Made by a program: the position numbers and the translations under genes. Source: Kribbella sp. CA-293567 (GTDB lineage: Bacteria; Actinomycetota; Actinomycetes; Propionibacteriales; Kribbellaceae). From it: a stretch of 64,000 nucleotides of DNA. The stretch is from NCBI RefSeq assembly GCF_027627575.1, contig NZ_CP114065.1:4464001-4528000 (forward strand). Direction: 5' to 3'. Below the pieces are notes generated by a model that did not search any database, was not told the DNA's origin, and worked only from the letters and a program-made list of their open reading frames with translations. Positions 26,770 through 35,631 of this stretch are shown piece after piece (within the stretch, counting starts at the first letter, position 1; every line of letters begins with the position of its first letter).

Positions 26770-28532
26770 CACCCCTGATAGGTCTCGTAGGCGGCCTGCT
26801 GGATCTCCAGATAGGGCCGCAGCCCGATCCTGCCGATGCGGTCGGTGTAGTCGCGCCACTGCCGGTCGTCGGACGGGTCGAGCTTGCCGGTGACGAACTT
26901 GGCCAGCGAGGTGGTCACCTCACCCTTGAGATTCAGCCCGATCTCCGCGTCCTGCGCCGCCTGGTCGGCCTCCAGGGTGACCGGCGGGAACTGCAGCTCC
27001 AGCGGTTGCTTGTAGGGAAACTGCTGGTCCCGGGTCTGGGTGTAGAGCGGCGACTCGAAGGTCGCCTTCCGGGGGTCCACCCGCTCGGACAGGCGGAAGT
27101 CGCCCGAGCGGTACATCACGCCGTACTGGTCCCAGGTCTTGCCCTTGGTGGCGTCGGAGTTCCAGGTGGAGTCGAAGCCGTAGATGGACTGCTTGCCGTT
27201 GATGCCCTTGTCGCCCTTGACCGACCAGCGGAAATCCGGTCCGGCGTAGGAGCGCAGTACTGCCTCGAGGTCCAGTTGGAAGTCGGCCCAGCGGACCAGC
27301 AGGTCGGGGCGCCGGCACTTGCGGGTGACGACGAGGGTGGAGACCTCCACGCCGACCTTGAGGTAGTCCCAGGCGGCGTACCGGGTGCCGTTCGGCCCTT
27401 CTAGCGGCGGGACGGTCGCGTACTGGTGCCAGCGCGCGTTCGGGTCGGTCTGGTCGATGGTGAGGAACGAGCCCCAGTAGTAGGCCCGCGCGCCGCCGAT
27501 CACCGGAGCCCCGGGATTGTTGCCGTACCGGTTCATCTGGTCCTGGTCGGCGGTGAAGACGTCCTTGTTCAGCAGGCCGTCGGCGTACAGGCCGCGCAGG
27601 TACTTCAGCGCCTCGCGCCACTCGTCCTTGACGTAGTTGGCCTCGACCTTGCCGTCGTTGACCACCAGCCAGGGATCGCCGGGGTTGTAGAGGAAAGCGT
27701 TCATGAAATAGGTGTCCAGCGGTGCGTCCTTGAAGCCGGCGAACGGGACCGTCCGGCCGCGGCCGCCGGGATCCGCGCGCTTGAACGCGGTCAGCAGCTC
27801 GCGGAACTCGCCGGTCGTCGTCGGCATCGACAGGCCGACCTTGCGGATCCAGTCGGTGTTGAGGAAGGTCCGGCCGTTGGAGGCGCGGCAGTGGTAGCAG
27901 TCGTTGAGGTCGGGAAAGCTGTAGATGCTCTTGTCCGGCGAGACCATCAGCTTGCGCGCCTCGGGATAGTCCTTCAGCGCCGACTGCAGGTTCGGCGCGT
28001 ACTTGTCCAGGTAGGGATCGAGGTCGACGAACAGGTTCTGCGCGCCGTACAGGTAGAGCTGGGAGCGGGTGAAGGTGATGCCGAGGAAGGCGTCCGGGAT
28101 GTCGCCGGCGGCCATCATCGCGTTGACCTTCGTCATCGTCTCCGGGTCGTCCCCGTTGCCGGCCACCTGGCGGAACTCGATCCTGATCCCGGTCTGCTGC
28201 TGCATCCAGTGGGTGAAGGCGTTCTTGGACCAGTCGCCGACCGTCAGGTTCTGCGGAACGACCAGCGTGAAGGTGACCGGCTCGGTGACGATCGCGCGCT
28301 GCTCGCGGGCCACCGGTCCGACGTACCCAGGTGGGTAGTTGATTCCGGCCTTCTTCGCGCCGAGTTGGGCGGCCGGGGCGCTGAGGCTGTCGGGACTCGC
28401 GCCCACCGCCGCCTCGCTCGCACTGCAACCGCTCAGCACTCCGCCTGTACTGGCTGCGGCGGTGATTCCCAGTGCTCCGGCGACGAACGAGCGCCGCCGT
28501 ACTCCGTCCTGCCGGGCTTGATCTTCTGACAT
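26769..28532 (-). CDS. Extracellular sugar-binding lipoprotein (large, LplA type)
   Basis: A 587-residue solute-binding protein. The N-terminus has a twin-arginine-like segment (RRRSFVAGALG) and a lipobox ending LSGC, so it is probably exported folded and lipidated. The mature part has the cluster 1 binding-protein features: WMQQQTGIRIEFR, AMMAAGDIPDAFL, DLDPYLDKYAPNL. The length is well above typical 430-residue binders and fits the LplA-like group for oligosaccharides. The ATG at 28532 has AGGAGG at ideal distance; the longer open frame to 28703 is ignored. First gene of the importer operon. Confidence 0.93.
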   Translation of the reverse strand: MSEDQARQDGVRRRSFVAGALGITAAASTGGVLSGCSASEAAVGASPDSLSAPAAQLGAKKAGINYPPGYVGPVAREQRAIVTEPVTFTLVVPQNLTVGDWSKNAFTHWMQQQTGIRIEFRQVAGNGDDPETMTKVNAMMAAGDIPDAFLGITFTRSQLYLYGAQNLFVDLDPYLDKYAPNLQSALKDYPEARKLMVSPDKSIYSFPDLNDCYHCRASNGRTFLNTDWIRKVGLSMPTTTGEFRELLTAFKRADPGGRGRTVPFAGFKDAPLDTYFMNAFLYNPGDPWLVVNDGKVEANYVKDEWREALKYLRGLYADGLLNKDVFTADQDQMNRYGNNPGAPVIGGARAYYWGSFLTIDQTDPNARWHQYATVPPLEGPNGTRYAAWDYLKVGVEVSTLVVTRKCRRPDLLVRWADFQLDLEAVLRSYAGPDFRWSVKGDKGINGKQSIYGFDSTWNSDATKGKTWDQYGVMYRSGDFRLSERVDPRKATFESPLYTQTRDQQFPYKQPLELQFPPVTLEADQAAQDAEIGLNLKGEVTTSLAKFVTGKLDPSDDRQWRDYTDRIGRIGLRPYLEIQQAAYETYQG

Positions 28533-28554
28533 CCCGCCTCCTGATGCCGATGAT

Positions 28555-28574
28555 GAGATATCCGATAGGATCTC
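28555..28574. promoter_or_regulatory. Imperfect dyad upstream of the sugar importer operon
   Basis: GAGAT at 28555-28559 is mirrored by ATCTC at 28570-28574, with inner ATCC and GGAT around GATA. It lies 23-42 bases before the binding-protein ATG. It could be an operator for a sugar-responsive repressor encoded elsewhere; evidence is weak. Confidence 0.25.
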
Positions 28575-28683
28575 GGATTCTTGTCCGGCAGAATTGCACA
28601 GAACATCCGGCCAGGGAAGGGGTAGCGCTTTCCCGGTGCTTGTTTCAGGTCGTGAAATTCCACCGGCCTCTAGGCTCGGCGGT

Positions 28684-29154
28684 ATGACGACGCCGAAGTT
28701 CATCCTTCACCTGCGCGAGAAGATCGGGCACGACCTGCTCTGGCTGACCGGCATCACCGGGGTCGTCCTGGACGACGAAGAACGCATCCTGCTGGCCCGC
28801 CGGCGCGACACCGGCCGGTGGTCGTTACCGGCCGGGATCCTCGAGCCGGGCGAGCAGCCGGCTCCCGGACTGCTGCGCGAGATCGAGGAGGAGACCGGCG
28901 TCGAGGCGGAGATCGTCCGCCTGCTCAGCATCGAGACGCTGCCGCCGAGCTGCTATCCCAACGGCGACCAGGTCCAGTTCCTCGATCTGACGTTCCACTG
29001 CCACGCCGTCCGTGGCGAAGCCCGGGTGAACGACGACGAGAACCTGGAGGTCGCCTGGTTCCCCCTCGACGACCTGCCACCGCTGCCCGAGCACAGTCTC
29101 GCCGTGATCGCCCAGGCCAAGACCGCCGGCGACCAACCACATTTCATCCGCTGA
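28684..29154 (+). CDS. NUDIX hydrolase
   Basis: A 156-residue pyrophosphohydrolase with a complete Nudix box, G-x5-E-x7-REIEEETGV (from GILEPGEQ to EEETGVEAEI, about residues 58-80), whose glutamates bind Mg for cleavage of nucleoside diphosphate-X compounds. A proline-rich DLPPLPEH segment follows before the C-terminus. The start is ATG at 28684 (MTTPKFILHL); the in-frame sequence upstream has no ribosome binding site and overlaps the promoter region of the sugar importer. Substrate unknown. Single gene, convergent with polA. Confidence 0.93.
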   Translation: MTTPKFILHLREKIGHDLLWLTGITGVVLDDEERILLARRRDTGRWSLPAGILEPGEQPAPGLLREIEEETGVEAEIVRLLSIETLPPSCYPNGDQVQFLDLTFHCHAVRGEARVNDDENLEVAWFPLDDLPPLPEHSLAVIAQAKTAGDQPHFIR

Positions 29155-29161
29155 AACGCAG

Positions 29162-29195
29162 GACGACCTGCCGGGTGATCACCCAGCAGGTCGTC
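29162..29195. terminator. Bidirectional terminator hairpin between the NUDIX gene and polA
   Basis: GACGACCTGC (29162-29171) and GCAGGTCGTC (29186-29195) are exact complements, and the 14 bases between contain the self-complementary GGGTGATCACCC. The whole element is a long near-perfect hairpin with one mismatch, placed between two convergent stop codons. Confidence 0.8.
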
Positions 29196-29216
29196 TCGTC
29201 ACGAGCCTGGATCGAC

Positions 29217-31955
29217 CTAGTGGGCGGCCTCGTGCCAGGTGCGGCCGACGCCGACCGAGACGTCCAGCGGGACGGTCATCTCGACCGCCGCGCCCATGTC
29301 CCGGCGGACCAGCTCCTCCAGCGCTTCGCGCTCGCCCGGCGCGATCTCGAAGACCAGTTCGTCGTGCACCTGCAGCAGCATCCGGGACTTCAGCCCGGAC
29401 GACTTCAGCGACGCGTCCACCTTCAGCATCGCCAGCTTGATCACGTCGGCGGCCGACCCCTGGATCGGGGCGTTCAGCGCCATCCGCTCGGCCATCTCGC
29501 GCCGCTGCCGGTTGTCGCTGGTCAGGTCGGGCAGGTAGCGCCGGCGACCGAGGATCGTCTCGGTGTAGCCGCTCTTGCCGGCTTCGATCACGATGCTGCG
29601 CAGGTAGTCGCGGACACCGCCGAAGCCCTCGAAGTACTCGTCCATCAGGCCCTTGGCCTCGTCCACGCCGATCTTCAGCTGCTGGCTCAACCCGTACGCG
29701 GACAGGCCGTACGCCAGGCCGTAGTTCATCGCCTTGATCTTGGCGCGCATCTCCTGCGTCACCGCCCCCGGCTCCACCGAGAAGACCCGCGCCGCCGTCA
29801 CCGAGTGGAAGTCCATCCCGGAGTTGAAGGCGTCGATCAGCCCCTGGTCCTCCGACACGTGCGCCATGATCCGCATCTCGATCTGGCTGTAGTCGGCCGA
29901 CATCAGCGCCTCGAACCCCTCGCCGACCACGAACGCCTCCCGGATCCGGCGGCCTTCCTCGGTCCGGATCGGGATGTTCTGCAGGTTCGGGTCGGTCGAG
30001 CTCAGCCGCCCGGTCGCCGCGATCGTCTGGTTGAACGTGGTGTGGATCCGCGCGTCGACCGGGCTGATCGTCTTCAGCAGTCCCTCGACCGTCTGCCGCA
30101 GCCGGGTCGCGTCCCGGTGGGCCAGCAGGTAGGCCAGGAAGGGGTGCTCGGTCTTCTCGAACAGCGACTGCAGCGAGTCCGCGTCGGTCGTGTAGCCGGT
30201 CTTGGTGCGCTTGGTCTTCGGCATCTGCAGCTCGTCGAACAGCACCACCTGCAGTTGCTTGGGCGAGCCGAGGTTGATCTCCTTGCCGATCACCTCGTAC
30301 GCCGCCGTGGCCGCTTCCCGGACGCCAGTGGCGAACCTCGCCTCGAGCTCCTCCAGGTAGGTCCGGTCGACCGAGATGCCGTCCCGCTCGAGCCCCGCGA
30401 TCACGTCGATCAGCGGCAGCTCGACGTCGGCCAGCAGCGCCGTACCGGCCTGCTTCTCCAGCTCCTCGTCGAGCGTGTCGGCCAGATCGGCGATCGCCCG
30501 GGCGCGCAGCATCGTCGCGTCGGCGGCCGGGCCGCCCTCGACGTCGTCGAAGCTGAGCTGACCGTTCTCGACCTCCTCGGTGCGCAGTTCGCGTTTCAGG
30601 TACCGCACTGTCAGGTCGGCCAGGTCGTACGACCGCTGGTCCGGACGGGCCAGGTACGCGCTGAGCTGGGTGTCGGAGGTGAGCCCGCCGAGCGACCAGC
30701 CGCGCTCCAGGAAGCCGAGCAGCGGACCCTTCGCGTCGTGCAGCGCCTTCGGCTGGTTCTTGTCGGCCAGCCAGGCCTGCCAGGCCGCGTCGTCGTCCGG
30801 CGTCAGCGCGGCCGGGTCGAACCAGGCCGCCGCGCCCGACGACGTGGCCAGCGCGAGGCCGGTGATCTCGCCGGTCCCCCGGCCCCAGCTGCCCTGGACG
30901 GCGACGCCGGTGCGGGCGCCGGTGGAGACGTGCTCCTTGATCCAGGCACCGACCTCACCCGGCTTCAGCTGCGAACCGTCGAGGTCGAACCCGTCTTCGA
31001 TCGTCTCCTCGACCTGCTCGTGCTCGGCCACCAGCCGCTCGCGCAGTACCCGGAACTCCAAGCTGTCGAACAAGGTGTGCACCTTGTCGCGGTCCCACGG
31101 GTGCCGGACCAGGTCGTCGACCGAGACGTCCAGGGTCAGGTCGCGGACCAGCTCGTTGATCTGCCGGTTCCGGATCACGTCGGACAGGTGTTCGCGCAGC
31201 GACTCCCCGGCCTTGCCCTTGATCTCGTTGACCCGGTCGATCAGGTCGTTCAGCGAACCGAACTGGTTCAGCCACTTCGCGGCGGTCTTGTCGCCGACGC
31301 CGGGAACGCCGGGCAGGTTGTCGCTCTTCTCCCCCACCAGCGCGGCCAAGTCCGGGTAGAGCCGCGGGGGGATGCCGTACTTTGCCTCGACCGCGGCCGC
31401 GTCCATCCGGGCGATCTCGGAGACGCCGCGCTTGGGGTACAGCACCGTCACGTTGTCGTTGATCAGCTGGAACGAGTCGCGGTCGCCGGAGCTGATCAGC
31501 ACCTCGAAGCCCCGCTCGTCCCCCTGGGTCGCGAGGGTGGCGATGATGTCGTCGGCCTCCCAGCCGTCGATCTCGGTGGTCGGGATGCGGAGCGCCTCCA
31601 GCACCTCCTTGACCAGCGAGACCTGCCCCTTGAACTCGTCCGGGGACTTCGACCGGCCGGCCTTGTACTCCGTGTACTGCTCGGCGCGGAAGGTCTTGCG
31701 GGACACGTCGAACGCGACACAGATGTGGGTCGGCTGCTCGTCGCGGAGCATGTTGATCAGCATCGAGGTGAACCCGTACACCGCGTTGGTGTGCTGACCG
31801 GTGCTGGTGGAGAAGTTGTCCACCGGTAGCGCGTAGAAGGCGCGGTACGCGAGCGAGTGCCCGTCCAGCAGCAGGAGCCGCGGTCGCGCGGTGGAGTCGC
31901 CCACCGGCGTCGCCGGATCCTTGGTCATCGTCGGGGAGTCTGTTTCAGGAGCCAC
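29217..31955 (-). CDS. polA: DNA polymerase I
   Basis: A 912-residue repair and Okazaki-fragment polymerase. The N-terminal 5'-3' exonuclease (about 25-300) begins LLLLDGHSLAYRAFYALP and contains GWEADDIIATLA and LVGEKSDNLPGVPGVG. The central domain (about 320-500) lacks the DxE proofreading motif (AVQGSWGRGTGEITGLAL is found instead), as is usual in actinobacterial Pol I. The polymerase domain has motif A SADYSQIEMRI, motif B RAKIKAMNYGLAYG and motif C LQVHDELVFE. The start given is GTG at 31955; the ATG ten codons later is an alternative. Divergent from the thioesterase gene. Confidence 0.97.
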   Translation of the reverse strand: MAPETDSPTMTKDPATPVGDSTARPRLLLLDGHSLAYRAFYALPVDNFSTSTGQHTNAVYGFTSMLINMLRDEQPTHICVAFDVSRKTFRAEQYTEYKAGRSKSPDEFKGQVSLVKEVLEALRIPTTEIDGWEADDIIATLATQGDERGFEVLISSGDRDSFQLINDNVTVLYPKRGVSEIARMDAAAVEAKYGIPPRLYPDLAALVGEKSDNLPGVPGVGDKTAAKWLNQFGSLNDLIDRVNEIKGKAGESLREHLSDVIRNRQINELVRDLTLDVSVDDLVRHPWDRDKVHTLFDSLEFRVLRERLVAEHEQVEETIEDGFDLDGSQLKPGEVGAWIKEHVSTGARTGVAVQGSWGRGTGEITGLALATSSGAAAWFDPAALTPDDDAAWQAWLADKNQPKALHDAKGPLLGFLERGWSLGGLTSDTQLSAYLARPDQRSYDLADLTVRYLKRELRTEEVENGQLSFDDVEGGPAADATMLRARAIADLADTLDEELEKQAGTALLADVELPLIDVIAGLERDGISVDRTYLEELEARFATGVREAATAAYEVIGKEINLGSPKQLQVVLFDELQMPKTKRTKTGYTTDADSLQSLFEKTEHPFLAYLLAHRDATRLRQTVEGLLKTISPVDARIHTTFNQTIAATGRLSSTDPNLQNIPIRTEEGRRIREAFVVGEGFEALMSADYSQIEMRIMAHVSEDQGLIDAFNSGMDFHSVTAARVFSVEPGAVTQEMRAKIKAMNYGLAYGLSAYGLSQQLKIGVDEAKGLMDEYFEGFGGVRDYLRSIVIEAGKSGYTETILGRRRYLPDLTSDNRQRREMAERMALNAPIQGSAADVIKLAMLKVDASLKSSGLKSRMLLQVHDELVFEIAPGEREALEELVRRDMGAAVEMTVPLDVSVGVGRTWHEAAH

Positions 31956-32020
31956 GGAAAGACTCTAGTGGACCCCACGGACAGTTTCTGCACGCACGGA
32001 GGCTCACGTAGCCTGCTGTC

Positions 32021-32449
32021 ATGAGTGACGAGAACACAGCCGCCGACCTGCCGCCGGGAATGGGGACGGAGGGGACGCTGCTCGAGTTGATGGGCATCGT
32101 GGTGACCGAGGCGACCCCGGACCGGGTCGTCGCGACCATGCCCGTCAAGGGAAACGTCCAGCCGTACGGGTTGCTGCACGGCGGCGCGTCCTGTGTGCTG
32201 GCCGAGAGTCTCGGCTCGATCGGCTCCGCGCTGCACGCCTCGGCGTACGGGAAGGTGGCGGTCGGCGTCGACATCAACGCGACCCACCACCGGGCGGTTC
32301 GCGACGGCGTCGTCACCGGTGTGGCCACGCCGGTCTACCTCGGCCGGACCACCACGTCGTACGAGATCGTCATCACCGACGACCGGGACAAGCGGGTCTG
32401 TACCGCGCGGATCACTTGCCAGCTGATTCAGGCGCCGCCGGGAGCGTGA
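32021..32449 (+). CDS. Hotdog-fold thioesterase (PaaI/YdiI type)
   Basis: A 142-residue single-domain thioesterase that hydrolyses acyl- or aryl-CoA. The hotdog helix motif is YGLLHGGASCVLAESLGS, whose Glu is catalytic in the YdiI/4HBT-II group, followed by VGVDINATHHRAVRDG and VYLGRTTTSYEI. It is expected to act as a tetramer in the cytoplasm. The 3' end overlaps the convergent acetyltransferase gene by 38 bases. Confidence 0.92.
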   Translation: MSDENTAADLPPGMGTEGTLLELMGIVVTEATPDRVVATMPVKGNVQPYGLLHGGASCVLAESLGSIGSALHASAYGKVAVGVDINATHHRAVRDGVVTGVATPVYLGRTTTSYEIVITDDRDKRVCTARITCQLIQAPPGA

Positions 32450-33074
32450 CCTGCTCGCGGTCCACGTCGCCGAACTCCGCGTCGTCGTGACCGCCGGTCA
32501 TCGGCGACCGGGCCAGCTGCGCGCGGCGGGCCATCACGGAACGGCGGGACGACAGCAGGGCCAGCAGGTTCGGCGCGTGCTCGGCCGCGAGCCTGCGCCG
32601 TACGGTGTGGGTGCTCGCGAAGCGCAGTACGCCGGCTTGCCCGAGGCCCAGCCGGGCCAGGAACCGGTTCGCCTCACGGGCGACGGGCGGCGCGACGACG
32701 GCCAGGTGCGGGCAGTTCTCGTGCTCGGCCCAGGCCGCGGCCTCGGCGATCAGCGCCTTGCCCAGGCCGTGCCGGCGGGCGTGGTCGCTGACGTGCAGGT
32801 ACTCGACCGTCACGGTGACCTCGTCGTGCAACGGGCTGATCGGGGTCTGGCGCAGATAGGCCATTCCGCCCAGCACCCCGTCGATCTCGCCGACCACCAG
32901 CCGGCCGGCCGGATCCAGCGCGTGCTTGCGCACCGACGCCTCGGCGGACTGCACGGACGGCGCCGCCAGCAACCGGGCTTGGTGTCCGGTCCCGACCGCC
33001 ATCTCCCGCCACAGCGTGACCAGAGCTTCGGCGTCGTCGGGGCGGGCGTCGCGCACCTCGATGGCTGGTGCCAC
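32412..33074 (-). CDS. GNAT-family N-acetyltransferase
   Basis: 220 residues; the GNAT domain fills about 5-150. The acetyl-CoA binding loop is HARRHGLGKALIAEAAAW after the strand VTVTVEYLHVSD. The remaining 70 residues are basic (VRRRLAAEHA, SSRRSVMARRAQLAR) and poorly conserved. The GTG start at 33074 has AGGAGG at good distance. Substrate unknown. Overlaps the thioesterase 3' end on the opposite strand. Confidence 0.88.
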   Translation of the reverse strand: MAPAIEVRDARPDDAEALVTLWREMAVGTGHQARLLAAPSVQSAEASVRKHALDPAGRLVVGEIDGVLGGMAYLRQTPISPLHDEVTVTVEYLHVSDHARRHGLGKALIAEAAAWAEHENCPHLAVVAPPVAREANRFLARLGLGQAGVLRFASTHTVRRRLAAEHAPNLLALLSSRRSVMARRAQLARSPMTGGHDDAEFGDVDREQVTLPAAPESAGK

Positions 33075-33226
33075 GTGGCCCTCCTAGATTTCTGCTCCAC
33101 CCCCGAGGTGAACGGCTCTGAGCCGATACGCTCATCCCCCGCGCAACAGTAGGGCTTCCGGAGTCACTTGCAAAGCTGTGACCCACCCACGCCGGGCCGG
33201 CCGCGCACCGAATCAGGAGACCAGGT

Positions 33227-33967
33227 TTGTTCATCGGAATCGGTACTGTCGTGAACGTCGCGACGGTCCTCGTCGGCTCGGCACTCGGCGTACTCATCGG
33301 CCATCGGTTGAGTCACCGGACCCGGGACCTGGTCACCGACGCGCTCGGTCTGGTCACCCTGCTGATCGCGATCACGTCGGCACTCACCGTGGGCGAAGCG
33401 GCCCTGAGCGACGCGGTCGGCGACAGCGCGCCGGTACTGATCGTGCTCGGCGCGATGCTGATCGGCGGGATCACCGGATCGCTGCTGCGGATCGAGCAGC
33501 GGCTGGAGGGGTTCGGTGCCTGGCTGCAGCGGCGGTTCAGCCGGGGTGACGGCGAGAGCACCTTCGTCGAGGGTTTCGTGACGGCGTCGATGGTGTTCTG
33601 CGTCGGCCCGTTGACGTTCCTGGGCGCGCTGTCCGACGGGCTGGGGCGCGGTGCCGATCAGTTGTTGCTCAAGGCCGTGCTGGACGGCTTCGCCTCGATC
33701 GCCTTCGCCGCCTCGCTGGGGTGGGGCGTGGCCGCCTCCGCACTGGTCGTGCTGGTCATCCAGGGGCTGATGACGGCCGTCGGCGCAGTACTGGGTGATG
33801 TGTTGCCCGAGGCCCATGTGATCGCTCTGGGAGCCACTGGCGGCCTGCTGCTGATCGGTGTCGCCCTCCGGCTGCTGAAGATCAAGCAGATCGCGGTCGC
33901 CGACCTGCTGCCGGCCCTGGTCGTGGCGCCGCTGCTGGTCCAGCTCCTGGTGGCCGTCCGCAACTGA
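33227..33967 (+). CDS. DUF554 family membrane protein (TTG start)
   Basis: A 246-residue protein with about seven transmembrane helices and the DUF554 signatures GIGTVVNVATVLVGSALG, GSLLRIEQRLEGFG and MVFCVGPLTFLGALSDG. Function is not established; small-molecule transport has been suggested for the family. The start codon is TTG at 33227, read from the family N-terminus and from AGGAG eight bases upstream. No ATG or GTG in a better position exists. Stands alone between an acetyltransferase and the liv operon. Confidence 0.9.
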   Translation: MFIGIGTVVNVATVLVGSALGVLIGHRLSHRTRDLVTDALGLVTLLIAITSALTVGEAALSDAVGDSAPVLIVLGAMLIGGITGSLLRIEQRLEGFGAWLQRRFSRGDGESTFVEGFVTASMVFCVGPLTFLGALSDGLGRGADQLLLKAVLDGFASIAFAASLGWGVAASALVVLVIQGLMTAVGAVLGDVLPEAHVIALGATGGLLLIGVALRLLKIKQIAVADLLPALVVAPLLVQLLVAVRN

Positions 33968-33984
33968 TTCGTTGTCAACGGCAA

Positions 33985-34012
33985 GGAGCCCCGGTCTCGC
34001 GACCGGGGCTCC
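33985..34012. terminator. Bidirectional terminator between the DUF554 gene and livF
   Basis: GGAGCCCCGGTC (33985-33996), a TCGC loop and GACCGGGGCTCC (34001-34012) form a perfect 12-bp stem between two convergent stop codons. Confidence 0.8.
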
Positions 34013-34036
34013 GAGCAACTTCTCGTACGGCGAACG

Positions 34037-34753
34037 CTAGTCCTCGCCGAGGTACGCCTTGCGCACGTCGTCGTTGACCAACAACTCCCGGCCCGAGCCG
34101 GCCAGCACGATCTTGCCCACCTCGAGCACGTAGCCGTAGTCGGCCCGCTTGAGCGCCGCCTGGGCGTTCTGCTCGACCAGCAGGATGGTGGTGCCCTGCT
34201 TCTGCAGCTCGGTGACCGTCGACATGATCCGCTTCATCATGATCGGCGACAACCCCATCGACGGCTCGTCCAGCATCAGCAGCTTGGGCTTGCTCATCAT
34301 CGCGCGGCCCATCGCCAGCATCTGCTGCTCACCACCGGAGAACGTTCCGGACGGCTGCTTGCGGCGCTCCCCCAGGATCGGGAACAGGTCGTACGCCGCC
34401 TGCAGGTCCTTGCGGATCGCCGCGTGGTCGTTGCGGGAGAACGCGCCGAGCAGCAGGTTCTCCTCCACCGACAGCCGGGGGAAGATCCGCCGGCCCTCCG
34501 GTGAGTGCGCCAGGCCCATCGTGACGATCTCGTGGGCCGGCGTCTGGTCGATCCGCTGACCCTGGAAGAGGATCTCGCCGTGGGTCGGACGGATCAGCCC
34601 GGAGATGGTCCGCAGGGTGGTCGTCTTGCCGGCACCGTTGGTGCCGATCAGCGAGACGACCTGGCCCTGCTCGACCGAGAAGCTGATCCGCTTGACGGCC
34701 ACGATCTTGCCGTAGGCAACTTCCAGGTCCCGGACCTCGAGCATCGCGGTCAT
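34037..34753 (-). CDS. livF: Branched-chain amino-acid ABC transporter ATPase LivF
   Basis: A 238-residue ATPase. Walker A is GTNGAGKTTT (about 37-46), the signature is FSGGEQQMLAMGRAM, and Walker B is LLMLDEPSMGLSP, followed by the D-loop and the switch His region. The sequence has the short LivF pattern without the C-terminal extension of LivG. It energises the LivHM channel together with LivG. The ATG overlaps the livG stop (ATGA, 34750-34753). Last gene of the liv operon. Confidence 0.95.
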   Translation of the reverse strand: MTAMLEVRDLEVAYGKIVAVKRISFSVEQGQVVSLIGTNGAGKTTTLRTISGLIRPTHGEILFQGQRIDQTPAHEIVTMGLAHSPEGRRIFPRLSVEENLLLGAFSRNDHAAIRKDLQAAYDLFPILGERRKQPSGTFSGGEQQMLAMGRAMMSKPKLLMLDEPSMGLSPIMMKRIMSTVTELQKQGTTILLVEQNAQAALKRADYGYVLEVGKIVLAGSGRELLVNDDVRKAYLGED

Positions 34754-35631
34754 GGCTTGCCCTCCTGCTCGGCGACGGTGCTGTCCTGGAGGTGGGCCGA
34801 GCTGACGTCCACCTCGTCCTCGTCGTCGTCGTCGCCCGTTCCGATGTAAGCCTCGATCACGCGCGGGTCGGACTGCACCTCACCCGGGCTGCCCTCGATC
34901 AGGGCCTCGCCGCGGACCAGGCAGAGCACCCGGTCGCACAGGTTGAAGATGAAGCGCATGTCGTGCTCGATCACCACCACCGACAGACCGGAGTCCCGGA
35001 TCTTGAAGATCAGGTCACTGGCCTGCTTGGTCTCCTGCGGATTCATCCCCGCCGTCGGCTCGTCCAGCAGGATGAGCTTCGGGTCGGTGGCCAGCGCGCG
35101 GGCGATCTCGAGCCGCCGCTGGTCGCCGTAGGGCATGTTGCGGGCCAGGTGCTCGGCGGACCGGCCGAGCCCGACGAAGTCCAGCAGCTCCTGGGCCCGG
35201 GCCCGGGTGGCCTTCTCCTCGCGCCGGAACTTCGGCCCGCGCAGGACCGAGGTGAGCGCGCCCGCGCTGGTCCGGCAGTAGCGGCCGACCATCACGTTCT
35301 CCAGCGCGGTCATGTTCGCGAACAGCCGGATGTTCTGGAACGTCCGGGCCATTCCCGCCTTGACGACCGCCCGCGGCTTGGGCGGCAGCGGCGTACCGGC
35401 GAACCGGACCACCCCGCTGGTCGGCTTGTACAGCCCGGTCAGGCAGTTGAAGAAGGTCGTCTTGCCGGCCCCGTTCGGGCCGATCAGGCCGACGATCTCG
35501 CCCTCGCGGACGGTCAGGTTCACGTCGTTGACCGCCAGCAGACCACCGAACCGCATGGTCACGCCGGTGGCCTCCAGCACCGTTGCACCGAAGACCGGAG
35601 CGGTCTTGGCTGTTTCGTCGGTGACGGTCAT
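34750..35631 (-). CDS. livG: Branched-chain amino-acid ABC transporter ATPase LivG
   Basis: A 293-residue ATPase. Walker A is GPNGAGKTTFF, the signature region is MPYGDQRRLEIARAL (YGDQ in place of SGGQ, as usual for LivG), and Walker B is LILLDEPTAGMNP with the following ETKQ. The C-terminus carries the LivG-type extension (VIEAYIGTGDDDDEDE), here unusually acidic. The start overlaps the livM stop (ATGA, 35628-35631). Confidence 0.95.
   Translation of the reverse strand: MTVTDETAKTAPVFGATVLEATGVTMRFGGLLAVNDVNLTVREGEIVGLIGPNGAGKTTFFNCLTGLYKPTSGVVRFAGTPLPPKPRAVVKAGMARTFQNIRLFANMTALENVMVGRYCRTSAGALTSVLRGPKFRREEKATRARAQELLDFVGLGRSAEHLARNMPYGDQRRLEIARALATDPKLILLDEPTAGMNPQETKQASDLIFKIRDSGLSVVVIEHDMRFIFNLCDRVLCLVRGEALIEGSPGEVQSDPRVIEAYIGTGDDDDEDEVDVSSAHLQDSTVAEQEGKP

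Noticed and set aside
26859..28703. Upstream-extended starts for the two sugar-importer genes (26859 and 28703)
   Set aside because: ATG at 26769 couples with the preceding stop, and ATG at 28532 has AGGAGG; the extensions have no ribosome binding site and no conserved residues.
28818..31829. A 1003-codon open frame opposite polA
   Set aside because: Same kind of shadow. polA motifs are all present on the minus strand.
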